A stretch of DNA of 64,000 nt from Roseburia sp. (lineage in GTDB: Bacteria; Bacillota; Clostridia; Lachnospirales; Lachnospiraceae): positions 324,924 to 388,923 of the forward strand of contig JAHZFL010000001.1 in the NCBI GenBank assembly GCA_019421345.1, given 5' to 3'. Positions 44,115 to 53,547 of this stretch are shown here, one piece after another (position 1 is the stretch's first letter; the number at the start of each line of letters is the position of its first letter). The notes beneath the pieces were generated by a model. The model did not search any database. It worked only from the letters and a program-made list of their open reading frames with translations, and was not told the origin of the DNA. A program made the translations under genes and the position numbers.

Positions 44115-45119
44115 TTATGCCTCAAGCGGATAATGACAAGCCACAAAGTGTCCGTTTCCCTTATCCTCCAGCACCGGAGTCTCGCACTTGCACTTCTCCT
44201 GACACTGGTAGCATCTGGTGTGGAACTTACAGCCCGACGGTGGATTCACGGGGCTTGGGATATCGCCCTCAAGAAGGATACGCTCGCGCTTGTCATTCAC
44301 ATCCGTGGTCGGAATTGCAGAGAGCAATGCCTTCGTATACGGATGCAGTGTGCGCGCAAACAGCTCCTCAGTCGGCGCAATCTCCACCATATTGCCCAGA
44401 TACATAACGCCGATACGGTCGCTGATATATTTTACAACGCTCAGATCATGCGTGATGAACAAATAGGTCAGATGCTCCTGCTCCTTTAATTCAGACAACA
44501 GATTCAAAATCTGTGACTGAATCGAAACGTCAAGAGCCGACACCGCCTCATCACATACCACAAAACGCGGATTTAATGCAAGACTTCGCGCAATACCGAT
44601 ACGCTGACGCTGACCGCCGGAAAACTGATGCGGATAGCGTCCGTACATATAGGAGTCAAGACCGCACTTCTTCATAACATCTATGACATAATCACGCAGC
44701 GCCGGATCGCCTTTCTTAAACTTTCCGTGCGCCACCAGACCCTCTCCGATAATCTGCCCCGCCGTCATACGCGGATTCAAAGACGAATACGGGTCCTGGA
44801 AGATCAACTGAAGCTCGCGGCGCAGCTCACGCATCTTTTCTGCCGGCTGTTCCTTTAGATTGATCATCTCGCCGTCTTTTTCATATAAGATATCGCCGTG
44901 CGTCTGCGGATAAAGCTGGAGAATCGTTCTTCCAAATGTAGACTTTCCGCAGCCCGACTCGCCTACCAGTCCCAACGTCTCGCCCTCATAAATATCAATG
45001 GAGATTCCGTCATTCGCCTTTACATACTTCTGCTCCTCACGGAAGCTCGCCTTTTTTATCGGGAAATACTGCTTCTCATCCCGGATGCTAAGCAGCACCT
45101 TTTTATTTTCTGTCTGCAT
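44115..45119 (-). CDS. oppF: Oligopeptide ABC transporter ATPase OppF
   Basis: 334 residues. Walker A GESGCGKST at about 53-61, signature FSGGQRQRIGIARSL, Walker B FVVCDEAVSALDVS. The C-terminal Opp/Dpp domain has CKFHTRCYQCQEKCKCE, the cysteine-rich region usual in OppF/DppF. It overlaps the end of oppD by 17 bases. Confidence 0.95.
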   Translation of the reverse strand: MQTENKKVLLSIRDEKQYFPIKKASFREEQKYVKANDGISIDIYEGETLGLVGESGCGKSTFGRTILQLYPQTHGDILYEKDGEMINLKEQPAEKMRELRRELQLIFQDPYSSLNPRMTAGQIIGEGLVAHGKFKKGDPALRDYVIDVMKKCGLDSYMYGRYPHQFSGGQRQRIGIARSLALNPRFVVCDEAVSALDVSIQSQILNLLSELKEQEHLTYLFITHDLSVVKYISDRIGVMYLGNMVEIAPTEELFARTLHPYTKALLSAIPTTDVNDKRERILLEGDIPSPVNPPSGCKFHTRCYQCQEKCKCETPVLEDKGNGHFVACHYPLEA

Positions 45120-46104
45120 TTTTACTTCTCACCGCCTTCTCTGCATAGAAGCATCTTACCTGATGCTTCGGCTCTACTTCAACCAACTCCGGTTCCTCCT
45201 CCAGACATCTCTGCTGGCAGTACTTGCATCGCGGAGCAAACTTGCATCCCTTCGGCAGATACAAAGGATTCGGCACCGATCCCGGAATCGGATCGAGCTT
45301 CTCACCCTTTGGTGTATCAAGACGCGGAATAGAGGTCATCAATCCCTCCGTATACGGATGAGAATAATCATTTCCCTCAAAAATCGTTTTTGCCTCCGCC
45401 ATCTCCACAACCTGACCGCAGTACATAACTGCAACCTTGTCCGCCATCTCATTGATTACGCCAAGATCATGCGTGATAAATAAAATCGATGTTCCAAGCT
45501 TATGCTTCATATCGTTCATCAGCTTTAAGATCTGCGCCTGGATCGTAACATCAAGCGCTGTCGTCGGCTCATCAGCGATCAGAAGCTTTGGCTTGCAGGC
45601 AAGCGCCATCGCGATCATCACGCGCTGACGCATACCGCCCGACAACTGGAACGGGTACTGCTTTGCCACACGCTCCGGGTTGGGAATCTTCACCTCGGAA
45701 AGCATGCGGACTGCCTCCTGCGCCGCCTGCTTCTTATTCATACCCTGATGGATGCGAAACACCTCGCCGATCTGCCTTTCTATGGTAAACACCGGATTTA
45801 AGGAGGTCATCGGCTCCTGAAAGATCACGGAAATCTCATTTCCGCGAATCTCATACATCTCTTTATCTGAACAATGAATGACATCCCTGCCGTTAAAAGT
45901 CACATTACCGCTCTCGATATAACCATTTCCATCCAAAAGTCTTATGATACTCATCGCAGAAACGCTCTTACCGCTTCCGCTCTCACCTACGATTCCAAGT
46001 GTCTCTCCCGCTTCCAGGGAATAGGTCACATCGTTGACGGCTTTTACTATGCCACGCTTTGTTTTAAAAAACGTGTGCAGGTGTTCTACTTGAAGTAAAC
46101 TCAT
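45103..46104 (-). CDS. oppD: Oligopeptide ABC transporter ATPase OppD
   Basis: 333 residues. Walker A GESGSGKSV at about 37-45, signature LSGGMRQRVMIAMAL, Walker B LLIADEPTTALDVT, and the C-terminal CKFAPRCKYCQQRCLEEEPE cysteine motif that can hold an iron-sulphur cluster in some members. Forms the ATPase pair with OppF. Confidence 0.95.
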   Translation of the reverse strand: MSLLQVEHLHTFFKTKRGIVKAVNDVTYSLEAGETLGIVGESGSGKSVSAMSIIRLLDGNGYIESGNVTFNGRDVIHCSDKEMYEIRGNEISVIFQEPMTSLNPVFTIERQIGEVFRIHQGMNKKQAAQEAVRMLSEVKIPNPERVAKQYPFQLSGGMRQRVMIAMALACKPKLLIADEPTTALDVTIQAQILKLMNDMKHKLGTSILFITHDLGVINEMADKVAVMYCGQVVEMAEAKTIFEGNDYSHPYTEGLMTSIPRLDTPKGEKLDPIPGSVPNPLYLPKGCKFAPRCKYCQQRCLEEEPELVEVEPKHQVRCFYAEKAVRSKNADRK

Positions 46105-46113
46105 CTGTTTTTC

Positions 46114-47919
46114 CTACCTTTCCTTGGACTTCGGATCAACGGCGTCACGAAGACCGTCTCCGATACAGTTAATACTGATAACACTGATCGCTAAGATCGC
46201 TGCCGGATATACCCAGCGCCACCAGTACTGCTCGATCACCGTCGCGCTTCTCGCGCCGTTTAACATATTTCCCCATGTAGCATTCGGCTCCGTTACACCA
46301 AATCCGATGAAGGATAAGGAGGACTCCGTCAGCATACAGGTTGCAAAGCTAAGCGTTGCATTTACAATGATAACCGTGATCACATTCGGCAGAATGTGAC
46401 GGAAAATAATTCCTTTCTCTTTTACGCCGAGCGCCTTTGCCGCCGTAACAAATTCCTGCTCACGTTCTGCAAGCACGCTGCCTCGCACAAGACGCGCAAG
46501 TCCCGTCCACGACAGCAGACCTAAGATAACCATGATCATAATGATCCTCTGCGTCTCGGAAATCTTATTTCCGATGATCGCGGACAAAATGATTGCAAAC
46601 GGAAGGAATGGCATGGAATTGACGATCTCCGTCAGACGCATCAGCAGATTGTCGATCGCACCACCCTTGTAGCCGGAAATACCGCCGATCACAACGCCGA
46701 TGATCGTCGAAATAATAACAGCGATCGCACCGACTGTCATCGTCATACGTCCGCCCTTTAACAGACGACGGAAAATATCGCGTCCGAAATCATCGGTACC
46801 CATCAGATAACCGTCAAGACCCCAGCTCTCGACATCGCCGCTCTCTGTGATCAGATAATTTCCATAATAACCGGAAACAACCTCCTTCACCGCTCCCTTT
46901 ACTGCAGGAGTCTTTGTCTGACTAAAGGTATCGTCTCCCCATGATACGAGCGAACCATCCTTTAGCATTGCCACATAGTGAAAACGTCCGCCTGTCACGG
47001 AAACAACCTGTCCCTGGATCTCCTCCGGGATATTCTGCGTTCCCTTGATATTATTTCCCCATGTGTAAAGCTTTCCGTCATCGGTGACAGCCGCCACACT
47101 CTCATCTGTTAAGGCAATGTCAACCACATGACCTTGGATCTCCTCCGGAATTGCAGTATACGCATTGTTCTTTCCGGTCAGTGCAACAGCCTCTCCGTCC
47201 TTTGTCACAACCATGACAATATCCGTATTTGCCTCAAACTGGTCAATATTTCCCTGCACACCCTCCGGAAAGCGCATATCGATCAAATATGTGTTTCCCC
47301 AGTTATAGAGCTCGCCGTCTCCGGTCAGAGCCAGAGAAATCTGATAGCCGGCATAGACCTCTTTAATGTCTGCGCCCATGCGCAGATCCATAGGGATCGA
47401 ACCAAGTCCCATACGGTCATTTCCCCATGTCACAAGCTCACCGTCCTCTGTCAGCGCCACGACATGATCCAGACCTGCGGAAATCTGTGAAAGCTTTCCC
47501 ATATCAGCCGGAAGCTTCTTTAACTTATCGGTCGGGAAGCTTCCCCACTCATAAACATTTCCTTCTTCATCAATACCAACGGAAAATGTACTTCCGATGC
47601 TGATCTGCTTTGCATTCCCCTGCAGCCCCTTTGGAACCTTCAGCATTCCGAAGCCGGGTGCAACGTTTGCCTGTGTAACATCCTGATAGTACATATCAAT
47701 CGGCATAAAAAACGGTATGATAATACAGCATAAGAAGATAAATACAAAGCAAATAGCGCCTGCCATTGCCACCTTATCCTGTATAAAACCGCGAAATACC
47801 ATCTGTATCGGTGTTAATACTTCTTCCTGTTCTTCCGTCATCGCTCCGCCGAGGAACATTTTCTTTGTCGCAGCACCTACGGTAGATTTTCTGCGTTTCT
47901 TCATATTCTTCTCTGCCAT
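46114..47919 (-). CDS. oppC: Oligopeptide ABC permease OppC with inserted RCC1-like beta-propeller
   Basis: 601 residues, twice the usual 300. The first membrane segment is at about 51-72. Where normal OppC goes straight into the loop HLMGTDxxGRDxFSR, this protein has an insert at about 95-368, then GYLMGTDDFGRDIFRRLL and the rest of a normal permease (five more segments, EAA loop FVTAAKALGVKEKGIIFRHI). The insert holds seven repeats of about 40 residues, each of the form (Q/E)xxxGxxxxxALTxDGxLxxWG, centred near residues 115, 156, 198, 240, 278, 319 and 359. This is the RCC1/BNR style of seven-bladed propeller. By OppC topology it lies outside the membrane next to where OppA docks. No frameshift or stop: the fusion is intact. 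It may bind peptide, wall material or OppA. Confidence 0.9.
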   Translation of the reverse strand: MAEKNMKKRRKSTVGAATKKMFLGGAMTEEQEEVLTPIQMVFRGFIQDKVAMAGAICFVFIFLCCIIIPFFMPIDMYYQDVTQANVAPGFGMLKVPKGLQGNAKQISIGSTFSVGIDEEGNVYEWGSFPTDKLKKLPADMGKLSQISAGLDHVVALTEDGELVTWGNDRMGLGSIPMDLRMGADIKEVYAGYQISLALTGDGELYNWGNTYLIDMRFPEGVQGNIDQFEANTDIVMVVTKDGEAVALTGKNNAYTAIPEEIQGHVVDIALTDESVAAVTDDGKLYTWGNNIKGTQNIPEEIQGQVVSVTGGRFHYVAMLKDGSLVSWGDDTFSQTKTPAVKGAVKEVVSGYYGNYLITESGDVESWGLDGYLMGTDDFGRDIFRRLLKGGRMTMTVGAIAVIISTIIGVVIGGISGYKGGAIDNLLMRLTEIVNSMPFLPFAIILSAIIGNKISETQRIIMIMVILGLLSWTGLARLVRGSVLAEREQEFVTAAKALGVKEKGIIFRHILPNVITVIIVNATLSFATCMLTESSLSFIGFGVTEPNATWGNMLNGARSATVIEQYWWRWVYPAAILAISVISINCIGDGLRDAVDPKSKER

Positions 47920-47927
47920 GGCTCCTC

Positions 47928-48911
47928 CTAGTTCTCTAAACGTACACGCGGATCAACCAGCGTATAAGCAATATCCATTAAAACGTTTCCTGCCAAAGAC
48001 AAAACGACGTAGAACATCTGCATTGCCAATACCACCGAGAAATCACGCTGATTTAATCCTGTGATCATCATCTTTCCGAGACCATCCCACAGGAAGATCG
48101 ATTCAATGACGATAGAACCCCCGAACAATCCGATCAGCCACATTGTGGTAACCGTAACGATCGGGATCAATGCGTTGCGGAACGCATGCACATAGATAAC
48201 AACCTTTTCTCTCAAGCCCTTTGAGCGCGCTGTTTTTATATAGTCCATGCGGAGTGCCTCGATCATGGAAGCCCTGACGTAGCGCGCAATGCTTCCGATC
48301 CCTCCGATAGACATGACAAGTACCGGCAAGACCATGTGCTTCGCCGAATCCAAAAACACTTCCATTCCCGTTCCCGTAAAGCCGGCAGTTTTCACGCCGC
48401 TGATCGGGAAAATCGGAAATCGAATCGCAAATATATAGATTGCAAGCAAGGCAATGACAAAGCTCGGTACACTATATCCGACAATTGTAACAACCTGTAC
48501 GATTTTATCAAAGATACCGTTTTTCTTGACCGCCTGCGCGATTCCTAACGGTACTGCAACGATAAACACGAGAAACATTGAAACTAAATTTAATACCACT
48601 GTATTACGCATCGGCACGCCGATGACATCCTTGACCGGTCTGCGGTATTCCGTTGAATATCCGAAATCTCCACGCAGCATATTTCCCATCCAGCGGACAT
48701 ACTGTACGGGGACTGGCTTATCCAAGCCCAACGACTCCTTGATCGTATCATACTGCTGCTGCCATACCTCCGGCTTGACGTTATCTCCCATCATCATGCG
48801 GACCGGATCGCCCGGCAGCGACTTATAAATTGCAAACATTAAAATTGATATGATAAAAAACACAAATACAATATAAATTAATCTTTTAACAAGATATCTT
48901 CCCTTGCGCAT
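47928..48911 (-). CDS. oppB: Oligopeptide ABC permease OppB
   Basis: 327 residues, six membrane segments. N-terminal LVKRLIYIVFVFFIISILMF, then the OppB motif LPGDPVRMMMG, and the EAA loop YIKTARSKGLREKVVIYVHA. The ATG at 48911 (MRKGRYL) is preferred: GGAGG lies ten bases upstream, whereas the longer frame needs a TTG at 48938. Normal length, with no insert, in contrast to OppC. Confidence 0.94.
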   Translation of the reverse strand: MRKGRYLVKRLIYIVFVFFIISILMFAIYKSLPGDPVRMMMGDNVKPEVWQQQYDTIKESLGLDKPVPVQYVRWMGNMLRGDFGYSTEYRRPVKDVIGVPMRNTVVLNLVSMFLVFIVAVPLGIAQAVKKNGIFDKIVQVVTIVGYSVPSFVIALLAIYIFAIRFPIFPISGVKTAGFTGTGMEVFLDSAKHMVLPVLVMSIGGIGSIARYVRASMIEALRMDYIKTARSKGLREKVVIYVHAFRNALIPIVTVTTMWLIGLFGGSIVIESIFLWDGLGKMMITGLNQRDFSVVLAMQMFYVVLSLAGNVLMDIAYTLVDPRVRLEN

Positions 48912-49016
48912 TTCCAAAGGCCCTCCTAATCCAGCCAATCAGGCACTCGTTCTCCGTTTCCTGCGGCTGTTTGTGCCCACAGAAACATTCTTCAATTCAT
49001 CCCTTATGCATTAAAA

Positions 49017-49044
49017 TTTCTGCCCGGAATACTCCGGGCAGAAA
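49017..49044 (-). terminator. Stem-loop between oppA and oppB
   Basis: Perfect 12-bp stem TTTCTGCCCGGA / TCCGGGCAGAAA with a four-base loop, 46 bases after the oppA stop. On the minus strand it is followed by TTTTAATG, a short T-run, so partial termination or mRNA end protection is likely; oppBCDF would be made in smaller amounts than oppA. Confidence 0.75.
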
Positions 49045-49089
49045 CTTACCCCTTTATTTACAGGCGTGATAGAATCGCTTCTATAATGA

Positions 49090-51003
49090 TTACTCTGTTA
49101 CCCATGACTCAACTAAAGCAGATGGCCAATCCCAAATAGCTGTTGACTCCCAGCCCTGAAGCTTTGGAGCATAGAAATCATGGTACTCGTCAGAATACAG
49201 CGGGATATTCGGCATCTTCTCATTCCATACCTTCTGGTAATTCTGCCATGCAGTCAGCCATGCTTCCTTGTCATCACCCGGAATGCTCTTTAATGTAAGC
49301 GCTGCATCTGCAAGCTCCTGATCCTGGATCCAGTTCTGGTTCAGACTTCCCAGATACTGCTCATCCATGGAGTAGTAGTACCACGGAGAATGCTGTAAGG
49401 AGAATCCGGTTGCCAGATTGTACATATTATAGACTGTCTCGCTCGCATGATCGATTGCATTCATCAGTGTCGGGAAGTCGGTTGTGGTAGCCTGGAGCTC
49501 CATACCGGCCTCTGCCATTGCCTCCGGCAGCATTGTGCTCAGCAGCTCGGATACCGGATTCTTCTCCGTATTGCACCACTGGATCACAAGCGGCTTTAAC
49601 TCTCCGTCCACCTTCTTATAACGTGTACCATCGCCGTCCTTGTACTCGCCGCCGCTGGAATTTAATGTCCAGCCATCCTCTGCAAGAAGCTGCTTTGCAG
49701 TCTCAATGTTCTTCTCGTAAGTATTTAAGTTCTGGTCGATCCAGTCCTTCGATTCCTGATACTCCCACTGGGAAAGTCCGTACTCTGCATGTACGATCGT
49801 TGCATAACCGCCGCTGTACTGTCTTGCAAACTCATTGCGGTCTAAGCAGTATGCGACCGCCTGACGTACCTTCTCGGAGTCTGTCGGGAACTGTGAGCAG
49901 TCAAACTGGATCTTTCCGTAGCCGTAGCGGAAGAATGTATTCTTCTCTGCTGTTCCTGCATCTACCAGATCAAGTCCTGCCTCAATCTCCGTTCCGCCGG
50001 AAACCTCAAACAATAAATCTACCGTTCCTGCCTGAAGCTCATTGATACGTGTATCAGATGTAACTGTCTTAATGATAACCTTCTGGATAGACGGCTTAAT
50101 ACCGTTGATATTACCTGCATAGTTCTCATTTACCACGAAAGTACCCTGACGGCTGGATGCATCATAGCTCTCCAGCTTGTATGGCCCGCAGGTAACCTTC
50201 GGGTTATAGCGGTAACCCGTATCTGTATTGTTGATCGTCTCCAGAAGCAGGTCTGTTGTAAATTCGCCGGTAATGCTTGCGCCTTCCTCAGAATCCACAA
50301 CATCACAGCCCGGAGCGATGACTGCAAGCGGTCTCGGAGTGATGCTTGCATATACAAGATCATAGTGGTACGGAAGCTCATCTGCCGCAACCGTAATGGA
50401 ATAAGTAAGATCATCAATCAAATGTAAGCCTTTTAAATTCTTGGTCGCACCGCTGTTAAATTCATCCCAGCCGTCAATAAACGTATAACCTGTAGCCGCG
50501 TAGTTGTCAACGCCCATCATCTCCGGCGAAGACTCTAATAATGCAGCAAACACATAGTCCTTTGCAGTTACCGGCGTGCCGTCAGACCACAGCAGACCTT
50601 CCTTTAGCTTCACGGTATGGGTCTTGGTGCCGTCCTCATTCTCTACACTCTGCAAATCTGCAACGACTGTCGGATCCGCCATCCATTCGCCATCCTTATT
50701 CGCGCCGACCGTGCTATAGCCATGAAGCAGCCCTGTTACCTTATAATTGGTTCCACTGTTGTTGAATATCGGATCATAAAAATCCTGCTCAAGATCTGTA
50801 AGGGCACCAATCACCAACTGTCCCGTCGGAGCGTCCGGTCTCTCAGAGACAACCGTTTCCTTATCTGCCGATTCGGTAGACTGTACGGAATTTGCATCAT
50901 CTGCATTGTTTGTCACTGCGCCGTCGCCGCTGCTGCTGCCGCAGGCTGCCAATGACACCGTCATCGCTGCTGTAAGTAATACAGACAACAATTTCTTTTT
51001 CAT
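49090..51003 (-). CDS. oppA: Oligopeptide-binding lipoprotein OppA (family 5)
   Basis: 637 residues. Lipobox VSLAAC with lipid Cys at residue 21, then a Ser/Asn/Asp-rich linker of about 35 residues. The family-5 core is clear: KVTGLLHGYSTVGANKDGEW, VKLKEGLLWSDGTPVTAKDY and later VRQAVAYCLDRNEFARQYSGG. Longer than usual (about 540). First gene of the operon, which reads oppA, hairpin, oppB, oppC-RCC1, oppD, oppF, small membrane protein. Confidence 0.94.
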   Translation of the reverse strand: MKKKLLSVLLTAAMTVSLAACGSSSGDGAVTNNADDANSVQSTESADKETVVSERPDAPTGQLVIGALTDLEQDFYDPIFNNSGTNYKVTGLLHGYSTVGANKDGEWMADPTVVADLQSVENEDGTKTHTVKLKEGLLWSDGTPVTAKDYVFAALLESSPEMMGVDNYAATGYTFIDGWDEFNSGATKNLKGLHLIDDLTYSITVAADELPYHYDLVYASITPRPLAVIAPGCDVVDSEEGASITGEFTTDLLLETINNTDTGYRYNPKVTCGPYKLESYDASSRQGTFVVNENYAGNINGIKPSIQKVIIKTVTSDTRINELQAGTVDLLFEVSGGTEIEAGLDLVDAGTAEKNTFFRYGYGKIQFDCSQFPTDSEKVRQAVAYCLDRNEFARQYSGGYATIVHAEYGLSQWEYQESKDWIDQNLNTYEKNIETAKQLLAEDGWTLNSSGGEYKDGDGTRYKKVDGELKPLVIQWCNTEKNPVSELLSTMLPEAMAEAGMELQATTTDFPTLMNAIDHASETVYNMYNLATGFSLQHSPWYYYSMDEQYLGSLNQNWIQDQELADAALTLKSIPGDDKEAWLTAWQNYQKVWNEKMPNIPLYSDEYHDFYAPKLQGWESTAIWDWPSALVESWVTE

Positions 51004-51137
51004 AAATAATTCCTCCTTTTTAAAAGTATTTATATAAACGCAGCCCTTCGGATTCCTCGCGAAAGTTCTGCGTTCATACCTGATTCAGCCTGTTCTTTTG
51101 TATTTCATCACATTATCACATTAAACTGCCGCTTTAC

Positions 51138-51171
51138 AAAAAAGCGTGCAGCTTTGCACGGTGTGCTTTTT
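51138..51171. terminator. Hairpin with A- and T-tracts in the opp leader (possible attenuator)
   Basis: AAAAAAGC (51138) ... CGTGCA/TGCACG inner stem ... GCTTTTT (51165-51171). It is a terminator form on both strands. On the minus strand it lies between the opp promoter (51412-51439) and oppA (51003), so opp transcripts must pass it. Confidence 0.65.
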
Positions 51172-51290
51172 CACTTTACCGGGAAACCTCGTTCCCCATA
51201 AAGTGCCCCCTCGTAATCGCGCTGCGTCGGAAAGGAACTGTGCCGCTGTTGCGACTCGCCGCAGGCGGAGCATCTCGCAAGCGAGATTCT
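51172..51290 (-). repeat. Composite dispersed repeat, copy B2 (core + hairpin C4)
   Basis: Reading the minus strand: palindrome AATCTCGCTTGCGAGAT (51273-51289), core CTCCGCCTGCGGCGAGTCGC to GACGCAGCGCGATTACGAGG, then hairpin C4 (CACTTTATGGGGAAC / GTTTCCCGGTAAAGTG, 51172-51205), then the hairpin at 51138-51171. Same order as copies at 60331 and 25949, opposite orientation. Confidence 0.7.
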
Positions 51291-51411
51291 TTGCTCTTAC
51301 ATAGTAATTATATTACATAAGAATTTTGTATGAAAAAAATTTCATTTAGAAATTCTCACGCTGTGCTCTGACAAAAACACTTGTATGTTGCAGACGCACA
51401 ACATGTTTTTT

Positions 51412-51439
51412 ATTATACATGGAAGCCGAAATTTGTCAA
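51412..51439 (-). promoter_or_regulatory. Consensus promoter of the opp operon
   Basis: Minus strand TTGACA (51434-51439), 16-base spacer, TATAAT (51412-51417). It implies a leader of about 400 bases before oppA, holding repeat B2 and the hairpin at 51138. Confidence 0.7.
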
Positions 51440-51520
51440 TAGTTATACTATGTTTTTCAGTACTTCCATGTTATACTTTTTTTGCATACTTACTATAATT
51501 TCAAGGAAAGGATTGTTTCC

Positions 51521-51832
51521 ATGATAACAAACGAGGATATTTTAAATATGAATTTTTATAAGAAAGAACGGTTCACCGGAAGCTACCGCGGGATGCGTTA
51601 TCTCATCCGAAAGGCTTCCGTACGGGAAGATGATGCAGACGCTTCCGGGGATGTGCCGCAGCGTGATGTCTTTCGCGCAACGCTCTGGCGCGGCCCGTAC
51701 AACTACGACACGACGCCAGAAGAAGAAAAAACGACCTGCTGCTTTCCTTTCACACCGGAGGGAAAGCAGCAGGTCGTCGACTGGCTCAACGCCCAGTGGG
51801 AGAGCCGCAGGGGTGAGTGGGAAGCGCAGTAA
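51521..51832 (+). CDS. Conserved hypothetical protein of Lachnospiraceae type
   Basis: 103 residues. Starts MITNEDILNMNFYKKERFTG, followed by GMRYLIRKASV and a WRGPYNYDTTPEEEKTTCCF stretch and a C-terminal VVDWLNAQWESRR. I have seen similar short proteins in related gut clostridia but know no function. No signal or membrane segment. AAAGGA precedes the ATG at 51521. The stretch 51748-51776 holds a near-inverted repeat (CTGCTGCTTTCC / GGAAAGCAGCAG), inside the coding region. Confidence 0.7.
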   Translation: MITNEDILNMNFYKKERFTGSYRGMRYLIRKASVREDDADASGDVPQRDVFRATLWRGPYNYDTTPEEEKTTCCFPFTPEGKQQVVDWLNAQWESRRGEWEAQ

Positions 51833-51837
51833 ACGTC

Positions 51838-53547
51838 CTAGCGTTCTGTCATTTCAAATACCCGCTCCCCGCGCTCATCCTGTCCTTCCACTGCAAAGGC
51901 TGCCGTCTTTAAGTCTGCGGAAAGCACGGCTGTGCATCCGTCTTTTTTCCATACAAAGCGCATCCTGCTGCCCTCATTTTCCACGGAGAGCGCAGCATCA
52001 AACCCAAACGCCGGAAACTCCTTCCGGAAACGCAGCAGATCAAGCTGTTTTCTCACAACCTCTCGTGAAAGTCCGTCCTCTAAAGCCTGACAGCTTAAAT
52101 TCGTCCGGTTAATCTCCTTGTGTCCGGCCGCGCCTGCGCGCCCGACTGCCTCCCTGTCATTTTTTCCTGCGAACAGATCCAGATACCATATCTGCGGTTT
52201 TCCCGGCATAAAAAGCTGTACGGCGCGCGCCAAAAGGAGCTTCCTGTCGTCCTCGCCGAGCGCGCTGTAATAGGTCGCATTGACCTGATAATACACATTT
52301 TTCTGTCCGTGCAGATCCTTAACCATGCCGCCCCGCGAAACGACCGTGTCGATCAGCGCCTCGATGCGCGCTGCGGGGATCATCCCCTTTAAATCGAGCA
52401 GCGGAATGCCGTCATGGCAGCCCAGCATATTGACGGTACGGATTTTCTTTTCCTGCAATTCCTCTGCCCACGCCGCCAGCGTCGCCCCGTCCGCGCGCTC
52501 AAGCGCATCGATCAAAAGTCCCGGCAGGAAAAAGTCGTACGTCATGTAGCCCTTCTCTGCAATCTTTTCATAGATTTTTTCCTCGTACGCCGCATGAATC
52601 TCCGGCAAGAGCGAAAGTCCGTACTGCTGCGCCAGCTCCTGCACCCTCTCCAGCAGCTCCCACGTTCCCGGCTCGTTCAAAAAGTTCTTCACCCCCGGCT
52701 CCTTCGGCGCGTAGGCAAACGCGTCCAGGCGGACGATCTTCGCACCGTAGGATGCAAGCGTCTTTAACGTCTCCTCGTAAAACTCCCACACCTTCGGAGA
52801 CTTGATATTTAAGTCCATCTGCCCCAGATATTTCCTTCCCGACTCCAGCAGCTCTGTCAGCGCCGCACGATATTCCTCACATTCCCCAAGCGAAATGCTT
52901 GCCGGACGCTTCCCTGCGGCGATTCCCTGCTCCATCTGCTGTGCCAGATATTCTGCCTCGCCATATTGGACCGGAAGCTCCCGCATAATATCCTGTGCGT
53001 CCAATGCGGGATAACGGACCTCCTGATAAAAGGTATTCCAGTACGGCACATTCCTGCCGTCGGGGAATCGCACCATTAAGATCGGAAGTCCCGGCTTGCG
53101 GAAAAACATATCGGCGATCAGCTTCGCGTCAGGCTGTATATAGCCCTCCTCCGTCATTGTCCCATGACCTTCCCAAAAACGGTTCCAGTCAATGAAGAAA
53201 TCCTTGTACTCTGATTTCTCCCCGTTTTTGAGCAAGTCCTGAAACTGCGGCGATAGTACCGACGCATGGTTTAAAATAAAGTCCAGTTTTAAGTTCACGC
53301 CAAGAGCCTCAAGCTCCTTAAGGTCCTCCCTCTTTGCCAGCATTTTGTTTAAGGAATAATCGATGACCGAAAAGCCGCGGTCCAAGTCCGTGTGAAATAC
53401 GCTTGGCAGAATATAAAAGGAGGAAAAGACATTATGAAATTCCTCTTTTTTCAGCAGACTCACAATATCTCCCAGCGTTCCTCCCATACTGTCGGGGTAA
53501 GCATTTAACATTGGTCCGTTATCGCTTCTGTTATTTTCACGGCTCAA
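51838..53547 (-). CDS. GH13_18 sugar phosphorylase (glucosylglycerate/sucrose phosphorylase type)
   Basis: 569 residues. GH13 subfamily 18 phosphorolysis of an alpha-glucoside to glucose 1-phosphate. Catalytic residues: nucleophile Asp275 (VRLDAFAY), acid/base Glu316 (LLPEIHA), and Asp379 in NMLGCHDG. The length is nearer to glucosylglycerate phosphorylase of the YcjM kind (about 560) than to classic sucrose phosphorylase (about 490); an extra stretch at about 195-245 explains this. It is last in the malE-malF-GH13_31-kinase-phosphorylase operon and overlaps the kinase gene by 11 bases. Sucrose, sucrose 6-phosphate, glucosylglycerol and glucosylglycerate are all possible substrates. Confidence 0.85.
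   Translation of the reverse strand: MSRENNRSDNGPMLNAYPDSMGGTLGDIVSLLKKEEFHNVFSSFYILPSVFHTDLDRGFSVIDYSLNKMLAKREDLKELEALGVNLKLDFILNHASVLSPQFQDLLKNGEKSEYKDFFIDWNRFWEGHGTMTEEGYIQPDAKLIADMFFRKPGLPILMVRFPDGRNVPYWNTFYQEVRYPALDAQDIMRELPVQYGEAEYLAQQMEQGIAAGKRPASISLGECEEYRAALTELLESGRKYLGQMDLNIKSPKVWEFYEETLKTLASYGAKIVRLDAFAYAPKEPGVKNFLNEPGTWELLERVQELAQQYGLSLLPEIHAAYEEKIYEKIAEKGYMTYDFFLPGLLIDALERADGATLAAWAEELQEKKIRTVNMLGCHDGIPLLDLKGMIPAARIEALIDTVVSRGGMVKDLHGQKNVYYQVNATYYSALGEDDRKLLLARAVQLFMPGKPQIWYLDLFAGKNDREAVGRAGAAGHKEINRTNLSCQALEDGLSREVVRKQLDLLRFRKEFPAFGFDAALSVENEGSRMRFVWKKDGCTAVLSADLKTAAFAVEGQDERGERVFEMTER

Noticed and set aside
43733..44407. 224-codon plus-strand ORF
   Set aside because: Runs over repeat A2, the opp terminator and antisense oppF; Ser/Arg/Thr-rich shadow.
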